From positions 1-28,485 of the forward strand of contig DAOVQB010000034.1 of assembly GCA_030628905.1 (NCBI GenBank): a stretch of DNA of 28,485 bases, read 5' to 3'. This document shows, one piece after another, positions 15,901 to 22,478 of this stretch. The DNA comes from DAOVQB01 sp023128935 (lineage in GTDB: Bacteria > Eisenbacteria > RBG-16-71-46 > CAIMUX01 > WJJG01). A program made the translations under genes and the position numbers. The first letter of the stretch is position 1; every line of letters starts with the position of its first letter. The notes beneath the pieces were generated by a model that saw only the letters and a list, made by a program, of their open reading frames with translations, was not told the origin of the DNA and searched no databases.

Positions 15901-16981
15901 GTCAAGCCTTCGCGTTTGGGAGACGCCAGGGCCGGTGCCTGAATCACTTCTGCTCCAAGCAACATCACCCCTCGATTGGATTATGGGAACGCTGAGCCGC
16001 CACGATCTAATGGACCGGCTGGACCAGTCTGGCCAGCCTGTGCAGGTTGGCACGCATCTCGCCCTGCAGCGACATACGCCCCGCGCTTCGGAGACCCCGG
16101 TATTACGGGCGCAAGAGGGCGCTCCTGCGCCACATGGGTCACAGATGAGCCAGGCTCCACCCACCTCCATTCGCTCTCAAGAAACCCTGGCAGAAGCCCG
16201 CAGCGCACTTCCCGGGCTAGCTGCGCGATTGCAGAAGCGATACTCACATGAAACCGCCACAACCTGGCGAGGGAAGTTCTGGGTAACCGAGATCAAACGG
16301 TTGATCGATCAGGCCATCCACGACGACGAAAGAGAACAGGGCGCATCGCTGGGACTGCCCGGGATGCCCGGATTGCTGGGCACTCCCGCCCATACCTACA
16401 GTGCGGGCGCGGCGCAGTGGACCGCAGCAGAGGAGGGCAGTTGGTTGCATGCGGTACTGGAAGCAGTTGATCCATGCCGCGCCGCGCAGGAACATGTGAT
16501 GCAAGTTGCCAGCGAGTTGGCATCCATTGGTCGTGTGTCCTCCGCGTGGGTGACCGACGAGAATCTGGAGCCGGTGACCCGGTTCTTTTCATCTCCGCTG
16601 GGAAAGGAGATGCGCGAAATTGCGGGTGGGGCCGATCGCACGACAAACGATATACTCGAGCGCGAGGTCAGTTTCAGCCTACGACTCTCGCCGAGCCAGC
16701 TGGCAAGAATCTGGCCCCCAGCGGGCGAACTTGACGACAGTGAATGGCTGCTCGTGCAGGGGCAGATCGACGCGCTCTGGCCACGAGGAGACGGCACGCT
16801 CGTCGTGCTCGACTTCAAGAGCGACCGGGTATCTGGCGCCGACGAGATCAAGGCTCGCGCGCACCAGTACCGGCCACAGATGTTACTCTACCGCGAAGCA
16901 GCGGCGCGCATGTGGAAAGCACCGCGTGTGGAATGCTGGCTCCACTTCCTGCGGCCCGGCAAGGCGGTCCGTGCGTGCTGA
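12989..16981 (+). CDS. addA: ATP-dependent helicase/nuclease subunit A (AddA)
   Basis: This 1330-residue UvrD-like superfamily 1 helicase with a C-terminal nuclease pairs with AddB. Motifs in order: TPEQDLAA (Q-motif), ASAGTGKT Walker A (31-38), VITFTQKAA (Ia), VDEFQD Walker B (441-446), GDVKQCIYQFR (III), LSTNFRS (IV) and LHKAKGLEFPVVF (V), then LYVAFTRARE (VI). The nuclease domain shows GQIDALW (D1261) and VVLDFKSD (D1275, K1277). The 2-bp gap from addB and an AAGGGG ribosome site inside the addB end indicate coupling. Two 42-bp repeats are at about 13825-13908, encoding G-Q-D-T-T-P-A-G-D units, and a loose NDP/SDP repeat lies near residues 568-590. The length is in the normal AddA range. 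Confidence 0.95.
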   Translation: MTERAQTTGFSPTPEQDLAARVEAPYVLVSASAGTGKTRTLIDRVLRVLNDGIDLDRLLVITFTQKAAGELKQRLQEAFISSTRLRPLRMMLPQANVSTIDSFCSRLLREHAVAAQIDPAFRVLSSPNDQIAMAGILDELFHHWYLGRPPSAAKSAAEWAGIPKRDSPRHHEFLRLIELCRFRNSREILKRELEHLLRLARVHPDPDEFVDRLAAGLDQAQPAYVPAYARILRQNWKSAVLVYARMLKLGERELPKKDLSRHTALLNHLVNAPAPWNPGRENGGQDTTPAGDEGENRGQDTTPAGDLVADLRLLQAHLEGAGVLTSTHPWAVAFPTLPRGTADLLRPFNERAKDLLNGDPKKRPGPFQWLPRQLEDINRQYSKSRLTLKTLLALLRQLMNRYEAYKQERGLLDFSDLELHTRRLLNKPPSGLLERFDMVMVDEFQDVNRLQAEIVELLRPARGRFLVGDVKQCIYQFRLSDPTIFRELFRGAKLLQPGPNVGACAGGEAQRVRIHLSTNFRSRRPVLETVNYVFDSIFTPEMIGGPYADQALRLPEPKGASDQADVRSNDPAHGSSDPTSDRSNDPGPAPVEIHIFEKPGGSSPGTINPRLAAEARLVAKRIRTLREEGFSIYDRKIRVWRGVQYGDMAVILRSPRPNGPPFAGILRKAGIPVAFGGQDFFDREEVRDALSLLRILNNAHDDVSLAAVLRSPASDFTDEDLVHLRAIWPRSLSLLATLRATATGREDEWSGPIGNGALLESAGGETLSGRCRRFLDALDRWRTLAQAGDLSVAIAAALEESGLMEASAASESGSGRLGNLEQLLALTRRHCQDQDHSLPGLMRAFEEIELSGAGPETVVEDEGSQNAVRILSLHKAKGLEFPVVFLSLTGQRINDIDVRNNLLTGEDWIGVDLFDPQAYLRTPTIARNTLSQIRKQEIREEEMRILYVAFTRAREKLIITGTVSKKWDKLRSSLRVWETPGPVPESLLLQATSPLDWIMGTLSRHDLMDRLDQSGQPVQVGTHLALQRHTPRASETPVLRAQEGAPAPHGSQMSQAPPTSIRSQETLAEARSALPGLAARLQKRYSHETATTWRGKFWVTEIKRLIDQAIHDDEREQGASLGLPGMPGLLGTPAHTYSAGAAQWTAAEEGSWLHAVLEAVDPCRAAQEHVMQVASELASIGRVSSAWVTDENLEPVTRFFSSPLGKEMREIAGGADRTTNDILEREVSFSLRLSPSQLARIWPPAGELDDSEWLLVQGQIDALWPRGDGTLVVLDFKSDRVSGADEIKARAHQYRPQMLLYREAAARMWKAPRVECWLHFLRPGKAVRAC
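13825..13908 (+). repeat. Two-copy 42-bp tandem repeat in addA
   Basis: The segment carrying GGACAGGACACGACCCCAGC occurs twice, 42 bp apart, with nearly identical flanks (GAGAAC at 13829 and 13871). It encodes two GQDTTPAGD-containing 14-residue units in an expected surface loop. Period equals that in addB. Confidence 0.9.
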
Positions 16982-17023
16982 TCCTACTCGCGCAGTATGG
17001 ATCTTGAGATGGAGGAGATAGGC

Positions 17024-17710
17024 ATGCTGTATATGAGTCTGGTGGTAGGGGCTTTCCAGGCCAACTGCTACTTGCTCGGTTGTCCGGAGACGCGGGAGGC
17101 ATTGGTGATCGATCCAGGCGACGAACCGGCGCGGATCGAAGATGAGCTTGCCGCCCATGACCTGAAGCCCGTTGCCTACCTGCTAACCCACGGTCACATC
17201 GACCACGTAGGGGCAGCATCCTCCCTCAAGGAACGCCTTGGAGGCGACATCCTGATGCATCGCGCCGATCTCTTCCTCTATGAGAAGGCTCAGGAGCAAG
17301 CCTTGGCCTACGGGATTCAGATCCCCGCTGTGAGCCCCATCGACCGTTTCCTAACTGAAGGGGAGAAAATCACCTGGGGAAAGGCCGAGGCAACCGTCAG
17401 CTGCACGCCCGGGCACAGTCCGGGAGGTATCTGCCTGCATGTGCCGGGACACCTGATGGCATCCGAAGAGCCAGGCGGTGCTTCTCCAGACATGCATCCC
17501 GACTGGGTGTTCACGGGAGATACGCTGTTCCAGGGGAGTATCGGACGAACGGATCTGCCCGGCGGGTCCTTTGAGGAACTAATGAGATCCATCAAGGAGA
17601 AGCTGCTTGTCCTGCCTGATAAAACCATGCTGGCACCAGGCCATGGGCCGCGCTCGACAATCCAGCAGGAGAAAAACATCAACCCATTTCTTCAGGACTT
17701 GCTAGGCTGA
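17024..17710 (+). CDS. Metallo-beta-lactamase-fold hydrolase (glyoxalase II-like)
   Basis: This 228-residue enzyme belongs to the MBL-fold hydrolases that include YcbL and hydroxyacylglutathione hydrolases. The metal site is complete: THGHIDH (H56, H58, D60, H61), then TPGHSPGG, FTGDTLFQGSIGRTDL (bridging Asp) and APGHGP. 'GDTLF-x-GSIGRTDLPGGS' is typical of the glyoxalase II-like branch, which hydrolyses thioesters, though substrate cannot be assigned. The ATG at 17024 has GGAGGAG 6 bases upstream; an earlier ATG at 16997 has none. It follows addA by 42 bp in the same direction, so may share its transcript, although no functional tie to DNA repair is evident. Confidence 0.88.
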   Translation: MLYMSLVVGAFQANCYLLGCPETREALVIDPGDEPARIEDELAAHDLKPVAYLLTHGHIDHVGAASSLKERLGGDILMHRADLFLYEKAQEQALAYGIQIPAVSPIDRFLTEGEKITWGKAEATVSCTPGHSPGGICLHVPGHLMASEEPGGASPDMHPDWVFTGDTLFQGSIGRTDLPGGSFEELMRSIKEKLLVLPDKTMLAPGHGPRSTIQQEKNINPFLQDLLG

Positions 17711-17770
17711 CCCAGATTCAGGAGGGAGCGCTGCATTGATCTCGTGAGAGGCGTCAACTTCCTCTGATTT

Positions 17771-17807
17771 TATACTATCCGGCCGTGGTTGCGGAACAGC
17801 GGCCGTG
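17771..17807 (+). promoter_or_regulatory. Candidate promoter with CGGCCGTG direct repeats before the kinase gene
   Basis: TATACT (17771-17776) resembles a -10 box, with no clear -35. CGGCCGTG follows twice, at 17780-17787 and 17800-17807, 20 bp apart (about two helical turns), each with GGTT close by. This could be a regulator site for the two-component operon at 17900. A TAATAATAT tract lies at 17852-17860. Confidence 0.33.
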
Positions 17808-17899
17808 CGGTTCGTTGCATACTCAAACCCGGCCAATGTGATACACTTGCATAATAATATAACAATGCCCAGTCTAGTACACCCAGGCTCAAGTTAGCT

Positions 17900-20284
17900 A
17901 TGTTGTTTCATGATAAAAAGTTATGGCTCATGGGGTCAGCATTGCTCCTCGCCCTGAGCTCCTGTTCGGGGCGGCAACCGGGCCTGGGCGAAACAGATCT
18001 TGATCCATCAGACACGCGCCCTCTCTTCGAAGCCCAGGAGGACCAGGAACTGACGGAAGGGTCTGGCGAGTCCGGCTATGCCGGTTTCGCCATGGCAGAC
18101 TTTAACGCCGATGGTCACCCGGATTTGGTGGTCGGCACGCGCTTGGGCATCATTGGTTTTTGCGCAGCGCCATTGGGCCAGAGACACGGGGTCTACTGGC
18201 AAAGCGATTTCTATCGAGAGAACTTTCGCCGTGGCTCCCGGCTGAATCTCGTGAGTTGCGATGATCTGGACGAAGATGGCTGTGATGAGATCCTGGTAAC
18301 GACCCTCGCATCCAGGGAATCGAATTGGCACTTGCGCATTCATGACGCGACGGGCGGAGAGCTCATTGCGGACATTGTCTTGCCTAGCGGCCGCGACCGC
18401 AATGAGGATGGTTTCTGGGACGGGCACTATTATGCCATCGGCACCCTGCCGGGGATTTGCGGCGCCGGGGGGCCGGGTGTGGTTCTGGTCGTGGAAGTCG
18501 GATATGACATCGATGGCCGGGGCCTCCTCGTCGTGGATCCCCGCAGTGGAGAGAAGATCTGGGGGTACGCCACCGGCCCCAACCCGTCGGCACAAGCCAG
18601 CTGGATCGGTGATCTGGATGGTGACGGCCGTGAGGAGATCCTCCTCGGCGGAGGGTCACCCAATAATCTGCGCGGTGATCTCGTCAACGCAACGAGCGAT
18701 GACCGCGCCAGGCTCTTCGCGATTTCGGCCACGGGGCAGCTGCTCTGGTCACAGGCATTTGGCGTACATTACTATTCGCTGCGCTTCGCCGTCGGTGACT
18801 TGGACGGCGACGGTACGCAGGAAATCGCGGTCGCGACGCGCCACCACAGCGCAGGTCCCTACGCCGATTCCCTGGCCGTTCTGGATGCGGCCTCCGGACG
18901 TAAGCTGGCCATGATTCCTACTCCCGCCACCTGCAACGGGATCGCCATCGGTAGGAGCCATGCCGATGGCGGAGCATATGTTTACTTGGCAACATCGACC
19001 GGCACCATAACCCGCTTTCGCTTCCGGGATCGATCCCTCAAGCAAGATATTGTCGCTCGCTCGAGTAGCAGTGTGTCGCTCGTGGGGGTCGCTGACATCC
19101 TGCCTATGCCGGGAGATGAGGTCATTGCATCCGTGGGGAAGCAAGGCATCGTCCTCGACGGGGAGCTGCAAATACTCGCCCAATTCGAGAATCCGATTCG
19201 CGACCCGGGTTCCTTCCTACTCTGTCACGTCTGGCGGCAGGATCCCCATCCGGCGTTGCTGGTGATCAGCAACGGGACCCGCCGCATGGCTGTTTGGTTC
19301 AGGCCTTTTCCGAAAGAATTACCGTCCGGCATCTTGATGGCGGCTGTCGGCCTGGCGCTTGCTGCTGCGCTCGGCTTCGGGATTCGCCGCTACCAGCGGT
19401 CCGCGAGGAACGGATCGATACCGCGCACGCGCGATATCCTCGTACGAATCCTACAGGGCCTGGAAGAATCGAGTCACGGCTCACTCAGTACGATGAAATC
19501 GCTAAAGCATCTGGAAAACCGTCTCGGATATGCGGGTGAGGATGAGGCGCTGCACGGCCGGTTTCGCGAGCAAATCGAACACAACTACGGCGACTTTATC
19601 GAGTCCTGCTACCCGCGCCTGATCGAGATCCTCGACCAGGCTGCGCAGGCTGGCTTGGATCCCGCGCTCATCCGAGCTACGCGCGCCGCCCTCGAGGCCA
19701 CGCGCGAGCGATTGCTCAAGTTGGCAGCCACGGGCTTTGCGTTCGCTGAGATCCCGGGGAACCTGTCCGAGATCAAGCAATACAACGCGCAGATCGATGA
19801 AGGCTTCGCCGCGATCAGAAAGGCCGTGGTCAGCCGTTTCGCCACTGATGTAGTAGCGATGCTCAAACGGATGCTCAAGCTGGCCGAGGCCGACCTAACG
19901 CAGTCGGGTGTAGCGATCAGATTCGCAGGAGGAGAAATTGCGGGCGAGATGATATGCTTGATCGCCGCTCAGGATCTCCGTTTCATCTTGGAGAACCTGA
20001 TTGACAATGCCCGCAAGGCCATGGCGGAAGCACCACGGCGCGAGTTGACGGTTGGCGTACAGCGGGAAGACAAATTGGGAGTGATCAGGATAACCGACAC
20101 GGGTCGGGGAATGGCTCCGCAAGACCAGGTGGCCATTTTCACGCGAGGGCAAACCGCCAAGGGAGGCGGACTGGGACTCTACCGCTCGCGGGAGATTCTA
20201 AAACCGTGGCGGGGCGAATTGCTCTTGGAAGCGAGTGAACCTGGCCGGGGCAGCAGTTTTGCGCTGCGGCTACATCTCGTCTAG
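17900..20284 (+). CDS. FG-GAP lipoprotein fused to histidine-kinase-like ATPase
   Basis: This 794-residue protein looks like a membrane sensor. A signal peptide ends in a lipobox LSSC (C22). Residues about 60-460 contain FG-GAP/VCBS-type propeller repeats with Ca-binding-like loops: DFNADG (D67), DLDEDG (D122), DLDGDG (D238) and DLDGDG (D300). A single membrane helix (ILMAAVGLALAAALGFGI) lies at about 478-495. A long helical region follows, then an HATPase_c domain: N-box ENLIDNARKA (N703), DTGRGM, and GGGLGLYRSREIL. A standard H-box is not visible; H526 in ESSHGSLSTMKSL is a candidate but is 177 residues before the N-box Asn, farther than usual. The start is ATG at 17900 with no good ribosome site. 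The next gene, 23 bp on, is its likely response regulator. Confidence 0.82.
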   Translation: MLFHDKKLWLMGSALLLALSSCSGRQPGLGETDLDPSDTRPLFEAQEDQELTEGSGESGYAGFAMADFNADGHPDLVVGTRLGIIGFCAAPLGQRHGVYWQSDFYRENFRRGSRLNLVSCDDLDEDGCDEILVTTLASRESNWHLRIHDATGGELIADIVLPSGRDRNEDGFWDGHYYAIGTLPGICGAGGPGVVLVVEVGYDIDGRGLLVVDPRSGEKIWGYATGPNPSAQASWIGDLDGDGREEILLGGGSPNNLRGDLVNATSDDRARLFAISATGQLLWSQAFGVHYYSLRFAVGDLDGDGTQEIAVATRHHSAGPYADSLAVLDAASGRKLAMIPTPATCNGIAIGRSHADGGAYVYLATSTGTITRFRFRDRSLKQDIVARSSSSVSLVGVADILPMPGDEVIASVGKQGIVLDGELQILAQFENPIRDPGSFLLCHVWRQDPHPALLVISNGTRRMAVWFRPFPKELPSGILMAAVGLALAAALGFGIRRYQRSARNGSIPRTRDILVRILQGLEESSHGSLSTMKSLKHLENRLGYAGEDEALHGRFREQIEHNYGDFIESCYPRLIEILDQAAQAGLDPALIRATRAALEATRERLLKLAATGFAFAEIPGNLSEIKQYNAQIDEGFAAIRKAVVSRFATDVVAMLKRMLKLAEADLTQSGVAIRFAGGEIAGEMICLIAAQDLRFILENLIDNARKAMAEAPRRELTVGVQREDKLGVIRITDTGRGMAPQDQVAIFTRGQTAKGGGLGLYRSREILKPWRGELLLEASEPGRGSSFALRLHLV

Positions 20285-20307
20285 TTTGTTTGAGGGCCAG
20301 AATTGGA

Positions 20308-21702
20308 ATGACCGAGGAGAAGATGAATCCGGCCGCCACCACTCTGCCGAACGTGCTCGTCATCGACGACGAAGCGGTTCTCCGTGAAGACATGCAGATT
20401 CTTCTCGCGCCGCATTTCAAGATCAGCAGCGCCGAGGATTCCGCCAGCGGACTGGCCAAAGTGATCAATGAATCGCCGGCCACGGTTTTGCTCGACATCG
20501 ACTTGCGCGAGAAGTCCGATGGGATCGACCTGCTTCTCAAGATCCGTGAACTCCCCAATGCGCCTCCAGTGATCATGTTGACCAGCGACAAGCGGGTCGA
20601 GACCATCGTCCGGGCCATTCGCTTGGGCGCCTATCACTACCTGACCAAGCCACCCAATCCGCACGAGGCGGTGGAGATCATCGGGCGCGCCTTGCAGGAA
20701 GCCAGCCTACGGCGCAAGGTCGCCGCTCTGGAAAGGGACCTGCAGACAATCAAGGGTGATCTGATCAGCTGTGACAAGGCAATGATGCCGGTGATCGACG
20801 ACATCTCCAAGGTTGCGGGGAGTGATGCGACCGTCTTGATCACCGGTGACTCAGGGACCGGCAAAGAAGTTGTTGCCCGCCGGATTCACCACCTCAGCCG
20901 GCGCGCGCAAGGGCCCTTTGTGGCGATCAACTGTGCGGCAATCGCCCCCGAGCTTGCCGAGAGCGAGCTCTTCGGCCACGAGATGGGCTCCTATACGGGC
21001 GCCACCCGCCGGCACACGGGCGTCTTTGAACAAGCCTCGGGGGGCACGCTCCTGCTCGACGAGGTTGGCGATTGCTCGCTGCCGGTTCAGTCCAAGCTAT
21101 TGCGCGTTCTGGAAGAGCGCTCGCTCCGCCGGGTTGGGGGAATGGCGGATATTCAAGTCGATGTGCGTCTGCTGGCGGCGACCAGCCGGGACGTGGAGCA
21201 GCAGGTCAAGGACGGCACCCTGCGCCCGGAACTCTTCTATCGCCTCAACGTGTTTCGGATCCACATCCCCCCGCTGCGGGAACGACCCGACGACATCCAA
21301 GTGCTCGCCGATCACTACTGCAGCGTCTTTGCGCGCGATATGGGCAAGAACCTCAAAGGTCTCACCCCCGGGGCCCGCGAGGTTCTGCGCCAAAGGCAGT
21401 GGGCGGGCAATGTCCGCGTCTTGAAAAATGCCGTCGAGCGGGCGGTGATCCTCTGCACCGGCAGCGAGCTCGATGTCGAGCATTTTGCTCCCGATGCCCG
21501 GCTGTTGAAGGGGCAGATCGCTCCCTACCGTAAAGCGAAAGAAGAGGTCGTCCAGCGCTTCCAGCGCGAGTATCTGACCCAGTGCCTTTCGGCCTGCAAA
21601 GGCAATGTCAGCCGGGCGGCAGCCATGAGCGACATGCCCCGGCAGAACTTCCAACGCCTGCTGCGGGACGTCGGCATCGATCCGGCAGCCCTCAGATCGT
21701 AG
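20308..21702 (+). CDS. NtrC-family sigma54-dependent response regulator
   Basis: This 464-residue protein has three parts. The receiver domain has acidic pair D20-D21, phosphoacceptor D63 (LLDIDLR), and YLTKPP with its conserved Lys. The AAA+ sigma54-activation domain has Walker A GDSGTGKE (180-187), GTLLLDEVGDC (Walker B) and RPELFYRLNVFRIHIPPLRER. A Fis-type HTH (CKGNVSRAAAMSDMPRQNFQRLL) closes it. The loop that contacts sigma54 reads GSYTGA at 227-232 instead of GAFTGA. The start is uncertain: ATG at 20308 (GAGGG 11 bases upstream) or at 20323 (GAGGAG only 3 bases upstream); a TTG at 20290 is also in frame. It follows the kinase gene and is probably its partner. Confidence 0.92.
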   Translation: MTEEKMNPAATTLPNVLVIDDEAVLREDMQILLAPHFKISSAEDSASGLAKVINESPATVLLDIDLREKSDGIDLLLKIRELPNAPPVIMLTSDKRVETIVRAIRLGAYHYLTKPPNPHEAVEIIGRALQEASLRRKVAALERDLQTIKGDLISCDKAMMPVIDDISKVAGSDATVLITGDSGTGKEVVARRIHHLSRRAQGPFVAINCAAIAPELAESELFGHEMGSYTGATRRHTGVFEQASGGTLLLDEVGDCSLPVQSKLLRVLEERSLRRVGGMADIQVDVRLLAATSRDVEQQVKDGTLRPELFYRLNVFRIHIPPLRERPDDIQVLADHYCSVFARDMGKNLKGLTPGAREVLRQRQWAGNVRVLKNAVERAVILCTGSELDVEHFAPDARLLKGQIAPYRKAKEEVVQRFQREYLTQCLSACKGNVSRAAAMSDMPRQNFQRLLRDVGIDPAALRS

Positions 21703-22171
21703 CGCGCGCATCTTTTTTACGGCACCTGATCGTCTCTATATGTGCCTTCCCGTCAACAAATTGCCTGTGCGGCGCCCGCAGAGAGGATCATTTGGGCTGC
21801 AGCAATTACTCTCTTCCCGGTTTCCCTCCCGAAACCTGATCCCTGTAATTCTTCTCTTTCGTTCGAATTGGCAGATTCTTTACACCGGTGCGAGCTCGCA
21901 CTCTTTCGGAACACCCCTTGCACAACCAAGATTGGACGACAAGTCCAAACAAGAATGATGGGCGTGTGGGTTTCGGGAGGCGACGTGGCACTGGAATCAG
22001 TAGGTCATAGATTTACTGTTCATCCCTAGCCTTCTTGCGAGTCTCTTTTGGCCAAGCCAAACAAAACACCGATCGGGCGAGTTCCTCTCTGTGAATCTGA
22101 ATGTGCCGGGCGGCAAAACGCCGCCAAGTCTCCCGAGCCCACAGCGGATTTGCGAAAGCTGTAACTTGTAA
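21703..22171. other. Gene-poor stretch before a LamG relic
   Basis: About 470 bases with lower GC than the flanks and no supported gene; short open frames here lack ribosome sites and recognisable motifs. It includes a 14-bp palindrome at 21888-21901. A TGGCAC at 21986 was checked as a sigma54 -24 element, but no -12 GC follows. Confidence 0.5.
21888..21901. repeat. 14-bp perfect palindrome
   Basis: GTGCGAGCTCGCAC reads the same on both strands. It is the longest exact palindrome noticed in the window outside coding genes and lies 187 bp after the sigma54 activator gene, so it could be an operator for a dimeric regulator. Function is not shown. Confidence 0.45.
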
Positions 22172-22387
22172 CAATTCAGTGGAGCTGTGCCGGGCGTAGG
22201 TCATGATGGGGATCAAGACGGTGCATTGTATTTCGACGGCGACCACGCCTACGTCCAATCCATGAACTTACAGTCTGCAAGTACACTGACATTCTGTTTA
22301 TGGCTGTACCACCAACACGAAAATGATCAATATAGAAGTGATCTGGTTAGGAGAAATACCAACTCGCAAAGGGCATGTTCAGGATGA
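22172..22387 (+). pseudogene. Relic of a LamG/concanavalin-like domain protein
   Basis: Between a TAA at 22169 and a TGA at 22385, the frame reads QFSGAVPGVGHDGDQDGALY, then FDGDHAYVQSMNLQS and STLTFCLWLYHQ. This is the start of a LamG/laminin-G-like jellyroll (usual form 'G.AL.FDG.DDYV......L....FT...W.Y'). It continues DLVRRNTNSQ before stopping, far short of a full domain of about 150 residues. A GTG at 22187 has no good ribosome site. It is best read as a fragment of a lost secreted protein; related peptide may continue in another frame after 22375, which would mean a frameshift. Confidence 0.55.
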
Positions 22388-22478
22388 ATTCAATGCCCTT
22401 CCTGTACAATATGTGTCAGGTGAAATGGCGAGTGATTGTGGTTCAAATAGGAGCACCCTACAGCACGGGAGAATCCCC

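Noticed and set aside
21986..22000. sigma54 -24/-12 promoter (TGGCAC at 21986)
   Set aside because: The -12 GC dinucleotide is absent at the required spacing, so this is a chance -24 match.
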